Below the pieces are notes generated by a model. That model did no database searches. It was not told the DNA's origin and saw only the letters and a program-made list of their open reading frames with translations. From contig JADHUC010000019.1 of assembly GCA_016784735.1 (NCBI GenBank), forward strand, positions 1 to 56,224: a DNA stretch of 56,224 nucleotides, read 5' to 3'. Below, piece after piece: positions 35,797 to 44,811 of this stretch; position 1 is the stretch's first letter, and the number at the start of each line of letters is the position of its first letter. The translations under genes were made by a program, and so were the position numbers. Source of the stretch: Pirellulaceae bacterium (lineage in GTDB: Bacteria; Planctomycetota; Planctomycetia; Pirellulales; Pirellulaceae).

Positions 35797-37983
35797 ATGA
35801 CCGACGACCCGCGCCTGGCCGAACTGCTGGACCAGTGGGAAGAGGCCGAGGAGGAAGGCCGGGAGATCACCGCCGAGCAGCTTTGCGACGATTGCCCTGA
35901 ACTGTTGGACGAAATGCGACGCCAGATTCAGGCACTGCGCGAAATCGACGGCCGACTGCTCGCTCACCAGGACGGCATATCGGCGGAAGCATCGGTCGAT
36001 CGCTTCCGCACGGACGATACGGTCGTGATGCACGCCGAACTGACCGATCTGAAGTTCCACGCCAAAGGCGGACTGGGCCTGGTTTGCGTGGCAGGTGACC
36101 AAGGTTTGAACCGCGAACTGGCCGTCAAGTTCATCCGCCGCCGCCTTTCGCGCGACCACGAGTGCCGCGAACGTTTTCAGATGGAAGCGGAAATCACCAG
36201 CCGCCTGGAACATCCCGGCGTGGTGCCCGTGCACGGCATGGGCGAGACGGAAAACGGCCGTCTGTTCTACGCCATGCGGTTCATCCAAGGCCAGACGCTG
36301 GAAGCGGCGATCGAGCGGCATCACGATCGGGAGAATCCGTACCCCACCGCACACGAACGGCACCTGAAACTGCGAGAGTTGTTGGGGCATTTTGTGGCCG
36401 CCTGCAAGACGATCGCTTACGCCCACAACCGCGGCATTGTCCACCGGGACATCAAGCCGGCAAACATGATGCTGGGCCGCTACGGCGAGACGCTGGTGGT
36501 CGACTGGGGGCTGGCCATGGCGGTTGGCCGCGAAGGCGTGTTCAAGCAGAGCAGCGAGAAAACGCTGACACCCGTCTCGGGCAGCGGTTCGCCGGACAGC
36601 AGCGGAAGCGGCGCCGGCACACCCGCCTACATGAGCCCCGAACAGGCGTCTTTCAGCATGGACCTGGGCCCGCCCAGCGACATCTACAGCCTCGGTGCCA
36701 CGCTGTACAAAGTACTGACCGGAAACGCGCCGTTCCAAGGCAACGCGCCGGACCTGCGTCCGCTGGTCATTCGCGGCCAATTCCCGCGTCCGTCCAAGGC
36801 GGCCAAAGACGTGCCCACGGCGCTGGAGCTGGCCAAAGATATCGAAAACTATCTCGCCGACTCGGCCGTCAGCGCTTATGACGAGCCGGCGATGCACCGT
36901 TTGGCCCGTTGGTCCCGCCGAAACTGGGGCGTGGTGCAAGGGCTGCTGGGCGGTCTGATCGTGGTCATGCTGGCCGTAGTGATGGCAGCCGTCCTGTTGG
37001 GCCGGCAGGCCCAGCGCGAGGGCAAGCTGAAAACGGCCGCCTTGGTTTCGCAGCGCAGCGAATACGAGTTGCGAAAACAGGGGTTGAGCGTATCGGCCCA
37101 GTTTGCCGCCCGCACGATCGCCAACCAAGTCGACATCCGCTGGCGAATTCTGGAAAAGGAAGCCGCCGATGCGGAACTGCAGGCGGCGCTGGCCGCGGTG
37201 AACCAGGACCCAAAGGCCGAAGCCAACTGGGAACCGCTGCAATCCTGGATCGACGCGGTCGGGGCCGGTTATGATAACGTGCAGATGCGATCGCTGTTCG
37301 TTAACGCTCGTGACGGTACGCAAGTGGCGCGTTATCCCAGCCGTACCGAAACCGGTGAACGCTATAGCAGCCTCGGTGCGAATTACAGCTATCGGGACTA
37401 CTTTCACGGGCGCGGAAAGGATTTCTACGACGACCGCGAAGCGCAGCGGCCGCCGCTGGCCGGCGTGCACAATTCCACGGCGATCGAAAGCACGAACGAC
37501 GGCGATTTGGCAGTCGCTTTTTCGGTCCCCATTCGCGCCCGGAACGAAGCCGAGCCCCTGGGCGTCTTGGCCATGTCGATCCATTTGGGCAGCTTCGCGG
37601 GGCTGGAAGTCAACCTGCCCGTGGGCCAGGAAGTGTTGCTGGTCGATACGCGCCGCTACTACATGCGCCGCCAGTATCCCGAGCCGCACGAGGAACGTGG
37701 CGAGGGCTTGGTGCTGCACCACGATGCCTTGAAGGATCTTCTGCAACGCAGTTCGCTGCCACACGTCGACGACGCGACCATCCAGCACATGCTCAGGGCC
37801 AAAGATCAGTGGACCGCCGACAACGAAACGATCGACAACCTGCTGCCCGAAGGCTTTGACGATCCTCTATCAGACGACAAGGACAGCCGCTCGCTGGCGG
37901 CGTTTGCGCCCGTGATCGTCCGCTCGCGCCCCGCCGACCAGCGCGATACCGGCTGGTTCGTGATCATCCAGCAGGCGGAGTAG
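35797..37983 (+). CDS. Transmembrane Ser/Thr protein kinase with Cache-like sensor domain
   Basis: 728 residues. An acidic N-terminal segment (1-75) precedes a Hanks-type kinase domain: glycine loop GGLGLV, Lys111 in LAVKF, catalytic Asp218 in VHRDIKPAN, Asp236 in VDWGL (DWG in place of DFG), and GTPAYMSPEQA. A transmembrane helix spans about 382-403. The C-terminal ~320 residues lie outside the cytoplasm and look like a Cache-type small-molecule sensor (LFVNARDGTQVARYPS, GANYSYRDYFHGRGKDFY, LGVLAMSIHLGSF). It follows the sigma-factor gene by 20 bases and likely controls it, directly or through a partner. All key catalytic residues are present. Confidence 0.9.
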   Translation: MTDDPRLAELLDQWEEAEEEGREITAEQLCDDCPELLDEMRRQIQALREIDGRLLAHQDGISAEASVDRFRTDDTVVMHAELTDLKFHAKGGLGLVCVAGDQGLNRELAVKFIRRRLSRDHECRERFQMEAEITSRLEHPGVVPVHGMGETENGRLFYAMRFIQGQTLEAAIERHHDRENPYPTAHERHLKLRELLGHFVAACKTIAYAHNRGIVHRDIKPANMMLGRYGETLVVDWGLAMAVGREGVFKQSSEKTLTPVSGSGSPDSSGSGAGTPAYMSPEQASFSMDLGPPSDIYSLGATLYKVLTGNAPFQGNAPDLRPLVIRGQFPRPSKAAKDVPTALELAKDIENYLADSAVSAYDEPAMHRLARWSRRNWGVVQGLLGGLIVVMLAVVMAAVLLGRQAQREGKLKTAALVSQRSEYELRKQGLSVSAQFAARTIANQVDIRWRILEKEAADAELQAALAAVNQDPKAEANWEPLQSWIDAVGAGYDNVQMRSLFVNARDGTQVARYPSRTETGERYSSLGANYSYRDYFHGRGKDFYDDREAQRPPLAGVHNSTAIESTNDGDLAVAFSVPIRARNEAEPLGVLAMSIHLGSFAGLEVNLPVGQEVLLVDTRRYYMRRQYPEPHEERGEGLVLHHDALKDLLQRSSLPHVDDATIQHMLRAKDQWTADNETIDNLLPEGFDDPLSDDKDSRSLAAFAPVIVRSRPADQRDTGWFVIIQQAE

Positions 37984-38012
37984 CTAAGCCCAAAGGGCTG
38001 GCGCTATGATAG

Positions 38013-38164
38013 CCCAGGGTTGCGCGACGTGAGGGAAACGAACGTCGCGCAACCCTGGGGTTGGGTTCCTCGCCGCATCCAAAGCCCTTCGGGGTTCCGG
38101 TTGAAATCGGCTTCACATCCCAGGGTTGCGCGACGTTCACGGATTCACGTCGCTTCACCCTGGG
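38013..38164. repeat. Tandem inverted/direct palindromic units (CCCAGGGTTGCGCGACGT)
   Basis: An 18-base unit occurs at 38013-38030, inverted at 38042-38059, direct again at 38119-38136, and inverted with three changes at 38147-38164. The outermost arms also pair through TATGATAG and CTGTCATA-like flanks. It lies between two convergent genes and could end both transcripts or be a REP-like element. Confidence 0.8.
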
Positions 38165-38221
38165 CTGTCATAGGAACGTGCCTTTGGCACTGAAGAGACC
38201 GGAACATCCGCGGGGCGCTTT

Positions 38222-39238
38222 CTACCGGGCCGCGTCATACCGGCGCTCGGCCCGCTTCAAGGCCGCGCGCAGAGACGCCACCGTCTGTTCGCCCATCAGA
38301 CGCTGGTCCTGGATCCAGATCACCGGCAGACCGTCGATGTGGGCCTGTTCGACCCAGCCGGTCAGTTGCCGGATCTGTGCGTCGGTCTTCGGGTCGGCCA
38401 CGCACTGGCGATAGTCGTCCATGTCCAGGCCTTGCGATTCGGCCAGACGTTCGCAATCCTTCTCCGATAGATCGTCCGCCTCGAACAGAGCCGTGCCCAT
38501 GGCTTCCGCCTGGTGCTGTCGTTCGACGCATAGATACGCTCGGGCCGCATGTAGGGCGTTGGCGTGTTTTTCCATCGGCTGCACCAGACGCACGAAGGCT
38601 AACCGATCGTCGTGTTGTTCCAGAAACTCGGCCAGCGCCGGGTGCGTCTTGCGACAGTAGGGGCACTCGAAATCCGTCACCTCGACCACGGTGATTTTGC
38701 CCGCCTGCCAATATGCCTTGACCTGTTCAGGCACCGGCGGGATGGGTTGGATCAGGGGCCAAAGCACGGGGCCGCCGACGGCAATGATAGCCGCCCCAGC
38801 CCACAGCCACCGGCGGGGGCGAAACGGTTTGGCCGGTGCTTGCTTCGCCGGCGATACGCCCAGTTCCACGGCGGCCAGCAGCAGGGCCGCGGCATCGGTG
38901 ATCAGGCACAGCGGGCAGAACTGCTTGAGCAGAAAGGCCTGGATCAGGACCAATGCCAGCCCACCCAGGCCCGCGATGATCGCAGCCGGGCCAACGAGTT
39001 TGGCGGCCAACGTGCCGGGAAACAGCGTCAAGACGTAAAACACGCCGAAGGCCATCAGGCCCCAGGCCGACAGCGGGATTCCCAGCAGCGAACCGAAGGC
39101 CGAATTCACGACCTCGTCGCACCCCGCCTTGAACCCACAAAACGCCGGGCTGGGCAGCAGATGGTCCAGCAAGCTCGCACAGCAGGCGGCTAATGCGATC
39201 AACGTGATCAGGCGGAAGGCAACCAGTTTCAATTTCAT
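38222..39238 (-). CDS. VKOR-DsbA fusion, disulfide-bond-forming enzyme
   Basis: 338 residues. The N-terminal half is a multi-helix membrane VKOR domain with the loop pair Cys34/Cys40 and the quinone-side pair C-P-L-C at 108-111. After another hydrophobic helix comes a periplasmic thioredoxin/DsbA-like domain with active site C-P-Y-C (192-195) and the cis-Pro region DGLPVIWI. Such fusions oxidise cysteine pairs of exported proteins and pass electrons to quinone. ATG 39238 is chosen because the membrane helix follows at once. The gene lies 91 bases downstream of a secreted two-cysteine peptide gene on the same strand, a plausible substrate. Confidence 0.92.
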   Translation of the reverse strand: MKLKLVAFRLITLIALAACCASLLDHLLPSPAFCGFKAGCDEVVNSAFGSLLGIPLSAWGLMAFGVFYVLTLFPGTLAAKLVGPAAIIAGLGGLALVLIQAFLLKQFCPLCLITDAAALLLAAVELGVSPAKQAPAKPFRPRRWLWAGAAIIAVGGPVLWPLIQPIPPVPEQVKAYWQAGKITVVEVTDFECPYCRKTHPALAEFLEQHDDRLAFVRLVQPMEKHANALHAARAYLCVERQHQAEAMGTALFEADDLSEKDCERLAESQGLDMDDYRQCVADPKTDAQIRQLTGWVEQAHIDGLPVIWIQDQRLMGEQTVASLRAALKRAERRYDAAR

Positions 39239-39329
39239 GCCCCAGAGCCTACCAAACCGAAACGGAGAAACAACCATCTCGGTCGCCTCCCCGTTCGTGT
39301 GTGTTCATTTTGTCCCGTCTGCCGGGTCA

Positions 39330-39455
39330 TCAGCAGTCTGGACCACCATCATCGCACTCTGCGTGAGCGGCGTTGACATACAGTCCGGGCACGGCGGCTC
39401 CGGCGGTGAGCAAGGCAACGACAACCAAGAGTGCGGCGAGCGTTCTTCGTAACAT
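39330..39455 (-). CDS. Small secreted two-cysteine peptide, copy B
   Basis: 41 residues, 37 identical to copy A. The signal part differs only by Lys4 to Arg, while the last nine residues read ECDDGGPDC against NCDMGGEDC. Cys34 and Cys41 are conserved, as is the Gly-Gly between them. The predicted AHA cleavage site is the same. A ribosome site (AAGGAGA) precedes the ATG. It is co-directional with the VKOR-DsbA gene 91 bases downstream, so the two could be co-transcribed. The pattern of a constant leader and a variable short tail suggests diversification of the mature peptide. Confidence 0.7.
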   Translation of the reverse strand: MLRRTLAALLVVVALLTAGAAVPGLYVNAAHAECDDGGPDC

Positions 39456-39551
39456 TTTGTTTCTCCTTGTGTCAGGTGTTCGTGTCTCTATTCCCCCTTA
39501 GCGAGAGCCGAGGCCATCAGGGGACAGGGATTTCGGAAAAAAGACCAAATC
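39456..39551 (-). promoter_or_regulatory. Conserved leader/promoter region of peptide gene B
   Basis: Matches 34853-34947 over almost its whole length, with one added base in the CTAAGGGG run and a few substitutions near TGTCCCCTG. Likely contains the promoter for peptide B and perhaps VKOR-DsbA. Confidence 0.4.
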
Positions 39552-39619
39552 AGCAGTCTGGACCACCATCATCGCATTGTGCGTGAGCGGCGTTGACATA
39601 CAGTCCGGGTACGGCGGCT
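39550..39619 (-). pseudogene. 3' fragment of a third secreted two-cysteine peptide gene
   Basis: On the minus strand this stretch encodes the last 22 residues of the same peptide (AAVPGLYVNAAHA then QCDDGGPDC and stop). The signal start and ribosome site are missing, replaced by sequence just downstream of the large CARDB-type gene. The residue before the first Cys is Gln, against Asn and Glu in copies A and B. Confidence 0.75.
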
Positions 39620-39638
39620 CACACTGGACTGCTTAGCA

Positions 39639-42600
39639 TCACGGACTCTGTATTCGCGCCGTGTTGTTGGCCTCGGTGATCTCGGCGATTTCGTTGGCTG
39701 GGTCCAGGACGATCGTGGCTGGTTTCGCGTCGCTGTCGAGCGGGACTCGCACTTTCGCGGTCTTCGGCTGCAAATCGCGCGGTGGCTCAAGTGATGGGAT
39801 TTGCGCAACGCCCAGCACTCGGGCATCTGCGGAGCGCACTTCGATCCGACCGGGTGCCGAGGCCGAGCCACCGATGTTGTGGACCGTCACTACGATCGCG
39901 CCGTCTTCGATGGCCACATCATCAGGCGCGACCGCCAAGTCTGGCCGTGTGCGCATGTCATCCAGTTCTTCCAACAGCGAAAGCTCGATCACCAGCGTTT
40001 GCCCGGGCCGGGCGGTGAACTCGACTGCGCCGTCGTATCGCCATAGTTCTCTCTCCTCGCGGCGAAGTTGTTCATCCGACTGATCGTCACCGTCGCGGTC
40101 AATACCGATGGATACATCGTAGCGCCCGTGTGGCAATCGCCAGACGCGCATGGTCATGGGCTGATCACGCTCGTGAAAGCTGTGGACGAGCGCCTTCAGG
40201 TGGTTGGGCTTGGCGTCGAGGATCAGCGCCGCGTAGTCCAGACCGCCGCCTTCCCAACTGACCCAATGTCCTGGTACGTGACTCTTGCCGGAGGTCCAGT
40301 CGCCGAGGAACATGTGGGACAGCAATCGTCGGCCGGGCAGGGGGATGCGGTCGGTGTAGGGTTCGGCTTCGGTCAGCAGCCAACGGTTGCGGATCTGCTG
40401 GCGCACGGCCTCCTTCAACTCCTCGACCAACCACATCCGTTCGCCGGTCGCTCGCCAAGCTTCGTACAACGCTATCTCGTTCTGGGTCGCACTCCATGTG
40501 CCTTCCTGCGGCGAGTCGACCGGTTCGGTGAACCGCTTGAGCATCGCTTGTGCCTCAGCGACTTTGCCGTCATTCGATGGCGTCCAAAGCTCCACGACGC
40601 GGCCATAGGGGTCGTCCCCCGTCAGCGCATACGCCCCGCGCAGGAAATACTCGACGATGTACGCCCCGGCACCGCCGCGATATAGCGTGTTGCGCTTCTG
40701 AAGAATCGGATTCGTCGGATACGGTGCGTAGGGGTTGACTTGTGAATCGCGGAAGCGGATCTCCTTTGGGATGGCGCCAGCGGACTTGCCGCCATCGGTG
40801 CTCAGGCATCCCAGCGCCCACGATTCGGCTTCCTCCAAGAAGATGTCGGCCACCTTGGGACTGTCCGTGTACCATACCAGGTGTCCTGTGCCGACCATCG
40901 CAAGCGGACAGTACGGATGGTCCACGTCGAAGGGTGGATCGTCCCAGATTTGTTTGGTATTGAACATGTAAGACTTGAACTGCCGCCGCCCGGCGCTGTT
41001 GATGGCCGTCCAGAAGTCGAGGTAGCTGCTCATCACCATGAACCGCTCCACGGCCTGTGGATTGCCGTAGTCGACCAGCAACACTTGTGGTTGCGTGCAC
41101 GATTGGTCTTCGGCGGCGTGCTCGACGTCGCGTGAGCCCACCGTGTAGCCGGTGCCGGCGCTCATCTCCCACGCCACGTCCGCCAGCTTGCGCAGGCCGT
41201 CAGCGATTCGCTCGTCGCCCGTCATCAGATAGTGGCTGGGCCAGTTGCAGGAAAACTCGCCATCGTCGTTGATATGCCCGGCCAATTCGCCGCTGGAATG
41301 CTGTCGGTTGTCCAGCCACCACGTGATGATTTCGTGCCGATTGCGCAGCGCCTCGCGTGCCCAAACGGCCCAATCCGGCGCGTCGGCCGGTCCGGGACGC
41401 TCCAGACGGACAGCCTCCCGCACCTTGGCGATGCGGCGGTAAACGAGCGTCGCCGGTTTGTTTTGTGGGTCGATTTCAAGCACGCGCCGCACGTATCTGC
41501 CAAGGACCATCTTGGACCAATCCCGGCCGTCATAAGCGTGCGCTTCGCTCGCATCGGAATACATACGGCGCATCAGCCGTTCGATCTGCGGCAGATACTC
41601 CGGGTAGGCTTGCTCGGGTGTAAGCAGGTTCAGCGCCAAACGCGACTGCGCCAAATCCAAGGTGATCTCTTTGCTCGCCCGCAGCGTCAGCCAGACTGGC
41701 TCGCCTGCCGGGTAGACCAGATCCGGCACGTCAAATGTTACCGACAGGCGGCCTTCTTTCACGCGGCTGATGGCCCGCACGACGGTCGCGTAATTGCGCC
41801 GATTCCCACGAGGATCTATGCCTCGGTCGGTGTAAGTTGTCCAACGCACGTCGACATCCAATTCCTCCGGTCGCTGCAGCGTCAGTTCGACCATCTCGTC
41901 CTCGTCGGCACCGGACAGCACAAAATCAACGCTCAGTCCTGCCAAGCCGTACTCTTCCTGTCGCGGGGTGGCGAACACGTTCAAGTACTGTTCCGCCGGA
42001 AGGGCCAACTCGCCACTTGCGCTAGCATTTGCCGAGGCGACGGCCGACAACCGATGCTCCGCCGCGGCGAACGCTTGGGCAAGGTCTTTCGCTACCGGCT
42101 CCGGAGGATCGGCCTGTGCGATCGCCAACTCCACTCGCTGTCCCGGAAGCGCGCCGTCCTGGTCCAATCCGAGTAGTTGAATCTCGTTAATCAGAATCGC
42201 CGCATTGTCGGGAATCTCCAACGCGAACTCGCCGACTTCCGTGGGCTCGAATCGCAATGAGGTTACAAGTTCGTTCTTCGGCTTGCTTTCGGCCAACAGT
42301 CGTCGAGTGGTGCCGCCCGCCGTTGGCGCCCGCAGTGCGACCAAACGAGCTTCGCCCAGGTTCATTTCGGGCCGCATCGAATGCACCAACGCCCAGCATA
42401 CTCGCGCCGGACGCTGGAACCGCACGCGAATGTCCTGGCCGCGCGTATGGACCGAACTGTCGAGCTGCCCGTCGACCGGAACAAGCGACGCTGGCGGAAT
42501 CCGCAGCAGCGCCTCGGTCCAGACATCCGCGATGTCGGGCACGGTGACCGTCAGCCCGTGTAGGTTCGGCGTCGACTCCAGGGCGGGCCACGAGATCGCC

Positions 42601-43106
42601 TCGACCCGTTCGATCGAAAGATCGTCATAGTAGAACCATTCGCTGCCGCCAAAGAAGCCTCGCAGCGTAAGATTCAGAGTCTTGGCATTGAACGGCGCCT
42701 GGACCACCGTCTCCCATTGGTGCCACTCGTCCGCAGTGACTTCCTTGAATTCGGCCGCTTGCACGTCCGCGCGGTTGCCGTCGGCGTCCAGGAAATAGAT
42801 TTTGATCTTCGGTGTTTCCGTGCCGCCGGCCTGGACACGACGAATCCAGCCAGTGATCTTATAAGCCGCCCCGCCGTCGGTCGCGATTCGCTGGGCCATG
42901 CCATCGTCGAAGCGTGCCTTCCCGCAACGCCGACCGGAATGAGCGATGTTCGGATCGTCGATCACCTCCGAGCGGCCAAACGAGGTCCAGCCTTTCGCCG
43001 TCTCGCCGGCGAGTTCTTCAAAGCCCGGGTTCGAAAGTTGATTTTGGGCCCATGCGCTCGCCGTACACATCAACAGCCCGCTTAACACCAAGATCATGCG
43101 TTGCAT
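39639..43106 (-). CDS. Large secreted carbohydrate-binding/CARDB-domain protein
   Basis: 1155 residues with a signal peptide (residues 1-20, ending in SAWA). N-terminal CBM-like jelly roll (QLSNPGFEELAGETAKGW ... FYYDDLSIERVE, ~21-170). A long middle follows, including a helical part around residues 500-900 (WWLDNRQHSSGELAGHINDD, HYLMTGDERIADGLRKLADV) that resembles an alpha/alpha-barrel glycosidase. The last ~100 residues are CARDB-like (RPDLAVAPDDVAIEDG ... NEIAEITEANNTARI), an adhesion-type sandwich. AGGAGG lies about eight bases before the ATG. Activity is unknown; a cell-surface glycan enzyme is likely. Confidence 0.8.
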   Translation of the reverse strand: MQRMILVLSGLLMCTASAWAQNQLSNPGFEELAGETAKGWTSFGRSEVIDDPNIAHSGRRCGKARFDDGMAQRIATDGGAAYKITGWIRRVQAGGTETPKIKIYFLDADGNRADVQAAEFKEVTADEWHQWETVVQAPFNAKTLNLTLRGFFGGSEWFYYDDLSIERVEAISWPALESTPNLHGLTVTVPDIADVWTEALLRIPPASLVPVDGQLDSSVHTRGQDIRVRFQRPARVCWALVHSMRPEMNLGEARLVALRAPTAGGTTRRLLAESKPKNELVTSLRFEPTEVGEFALEIPDNAAILINEIQLLGLDQDGALPGQRVELAIAQADPPEPVAKDLAQAFAAAEHRLSAVASANASASGELALPAEQYLNVFATPRQEEYGLAGLSVDFVLSGADEDEMVELTLQRPEELDVDVRWTTYTDRGIDPRGNRRNYATVVRAISRVKEGRLSVTFDVPDLVYPAGEPVWLTLRASKEITLDLAQSRLALNLLTPEQAYPEYLPQIERLMRRMYSDASEAHAYDGRDWSKMVLGRYVRRVLEIDPQNKPATLVYRRIAKVREAVRLERPGPADAPDWAVWAREALRNRHEIITWWLDNRQHSSGELAGHINDDGEFSCNWPSHYLMTGDERIADGLRKLADVAWEMSAGTGYTVGSRDVEHAAEDQSCTQPQVLLVDYGNPQAVERFMVMSSYLDFWTAINSAGRRQFKSYMFNTKQIWDDPPFDVDHPYCPLAMVGTGHLVWYTDSPKVADIFLEEAESWALGCLSTDGGKSAGAIPKEIRFRDSQVNPYAPYPTNPILQKRNTLYRGGAGAYIVEYFLRGAYALTGDDPYGRVVELWTPSNDGKVAEAQAMLKRFTEPVDSPQEGTWSATQNEIALYEAWRATGERMWLVEELKEAVRQQIRNRWLLTEAEPYTDRIPLPGRRLLSHMFLGDWTSGKSHVPGHWVSWEGGGLDYAALILDAKPNHLKALVHSFHERDQPMTMRVWRLPHGRYDVSIGIDRDGDDQSDEQLRREERELWRYDGAVEFTARPGQTLVIELSLLEELDDMRTRPDLAVAPDDVAIEDGAIVVTVHNIGGSASAPGRIEVRSADARVLGVAQIPSLEPPRDLQPKTAKVRVPLDSDAKPATIVLDPANEIAEITEANNTARIQSP

Positions 43107-43144
43107 CTCGATTCCTCCTAACGCAGCCAGCGGCCGCAGTCAAA

Positions 43145-43201
43145 GTTGGAGTTCACGCTTTAGCGTGTCTTCGAAAAACACGCTAAAGCGTGAACTCCAA
43201 C
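43145..43201. repeat. Perfect 24-bp inverted repeat
   Basis: Arms 43145-43168 (GTTGGAGTTCACGCTTTAGC...) and 43178-43201 are exact reverse complements around nine bases. It lies between two divergent genes. One arm recurs with one change at 16280-16302. Confidence 0.85.
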
Positions 43202-43342
43202 ATACGCGTACAAGGGCAATCTAACGAAATCTGCGTCCGTTTCAACAGGTTGCTCTTGGAGCCTATTGCGAAGATTGGGATAATGTCTGCGGCGGGGAAA
43301 GGGCTCTGCCATGCCGCGAAGGTAAGACACGGAGGGAGTGAC

Positions 43343-44713
43343 GTGAAGACCATCACTTGTATCGGCGCTGGTTACGTTGGCGGCCCGACCATGGCGGTTA
43401 TCGCCAAACATTGCCCTGAGCATCGGGTCGTTGTGGCGGATATTGACGAAGGCAGGATTCGTGCATGGCAAAGCGATCATCTGCCCATCTACGAACCGGG
43501 GCTCTCCGAAGTCGTGTCGTCAGTCCGCGAGCGCAATCTGTTCTTTACGACTGATATCACCGAGGCCATACAAGCCGGTGACATCATTTTCGTGAGCGTG
43601 AATACGCCGACGAAGACTTTCGGCCGCGGCGCAGGACGGGCCGCCGATCTTCAATACTGGGAGAAGACGGCTCGGCAGATTCTGCGGGACTCGCCATCCG
43701 ACAAGATCGTGGTGGAAAAGAGCACGCTTCCCGTGCGCACGGCGGCGGCTATGGGCCGGATTCTGCATTCGCGCGATAGCGGGCATCGCTTCGAGGTGCT
43801 GTCGAATCCGGAGTTCCTGGCCGAAGGGACGGCCATCCGCGATCTCGAGAATCCCGATCGAGTTCTCATCGGTGGGCGGGAAACCCCGGCGGGCCAGGCG
43901 GCGGTTCAGGCTCTGGTGGACATCTACGCGCACTGGGTCCCGCGCGAGCGGATCCTCACCGCCAACGTCTGGTCCAGCGAACTGTCGAAACTGGTGGCCA
44001 ACGCTTTCCTGGCGCAGCGGATCAGTTCGATCAACAGCATATCGGCCTTGTGCGAAGCGACCGGCGCCGATGTACAGGAAGTCGCACGAGCGATCGGCTT
44101 CGACTCGCGCATCGGGCCGAAGTTCCTGCAGGCCAGCGTCGGGTTCGGCGGATCCTGCTTCAAGAAAGACATCCTGAACCTGGTCTACCTATGCGAAACG
44201 TACGGACTCAATGAAGTGGCCCGATATTGGGAACAGGTCGTGGCCATGAACGAGTACCAGGGCGACCGATTCGTCGACAAGATCGTCAAGACCATGTTCA
44301 ACACGATTGCCGGCAAGCGCATCGCCGTCTTTGGTTTCGCCTTCAAAGCCAATACGGGCGATACGCGCGAGAGCCCGGCCATTCGCATTTGCCGGCAGTT
44401 GCATGCTGAAAGAGCTTCGGTCGTGGTTACGGACCCTCAAGCGTTGGAGTACGCAGCCCGCGATCTTGAAGACCTCGGGGACAGCGTTCAGTACGAGCCC
44501 GATCCGTACCGCGCCGCCGAAGGCGCTCACGCGATTCTGGTCGCGACCGAATGGGACACCTACCGCGAACTGGACTACGATCGCATCTACGCCGCCATGG
44601 AGAAGCCTGCGTTCATCTTCGACGGCCGCAATACCCTGGACCACGACGCCTTACGTGGCTTAGGCTTCCAGGTGTACGCGATAGGCAAACCCACGGCCCA
44701 GGCTGAAGAGTAA
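43343..44713 (+). CDS. ugd: UDP-glucose 6-dehydrogenase
   Basis: 456 residues. The NAD-binding G-A-G-Y-V-G is at residues 8-13, the catalytic Cys272 lies in [10 protein letters not shown], and the C-terminal UDP-binding domain has [17 protein letters not shown]. It oxidises UDP-glucose to UDP-glucuronate in two NAD-dependent steps, feeding acidic exopolysaccharide or nucleotide-sugar synthesis. Similarity is to the longer eukaryote-like form ([24 protein letters not shown]). The GTG at 43343 is chosen because GGAGGGAG stands just upstream and the Rossmann strand follows. It precedes the three-gene helicase unit by 98 bases in the same direction. Confidence 0.95.
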   Translation: MKTITCIGAGYVGGPTMAVIAKHCPEHRVVVADIDEGRIRAWQSDHLPIYEPGLSEVVSSVRERNLFFTTDITEAIQAGDIIFVSVNTPTKTFGRGAGRAADLQYWEKTARQILRDSPSDKIVVEKSTLPVRTAAAMGRILHSRDSGHRFEVLSNPEFLAEGTAIRDLENPDRVLIGGRETPAGQAAVQALVDIYAHWVPRERILTANVWSSELSKLVANAFLAQRISSINSISALCEATGADVQEVARAIGFDSRIGPKFLQASVGFGGSCFKKDILNLVYLCETYGLNEVARYWEQVVAMNEYQGDRFVDKIVKTMFNTIAGKRIAVFGFAFKANTGDTRESPAIRICRQLHAERASVVVTDPQALEYAARDLEDLGDSVQYEPDPYRAAEGAHAILVATEWDTYRELDYDRIYAAMEKPAFIFDGRNTLDHDALRGLGFQVYAIGKPTAQAEE

Positions 44714-44811
44714 GACGCGGTCCGCCATAAGTGGCGTTGGAACCGTGTCTTCTCGCGGCTTCCCTTCCGGACCGGTTTGAGCTAAAAAATAGCCCAGAAA
44801 GGAGTTTTGCC

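Larger units (their letters stand above)
39247..39551 (-). repeat. Duplicated peptide module, copy B
   Basis: Second copy of the block at 34644-34947. Its downstream end lies only a few bases from the VKOR-DsbA start codon, and its upstream end runs directly into a third, partial peptide gene (39550-39619), as expected after tandem duplication. Confidence 0.85.

Noticed and set aside
35773..37788. 671-codon open frame antisense to the kinase gene
   Set aside because: It lies wholly opposite a gene with clear kinase motifs, has no recognisable domain and no ribosome site; G+C-rich codons leave the opposite frame open.
38013..38164. CRISPR-like direct repeats
   Set aside because: Only four units in alternating orientation; this is a palindromic element.
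41232..42176. 314-codon plus-strand frame inside the CARDB-type gene
   Set aside because: Antisense shadow with no start signal or recognisable motif.
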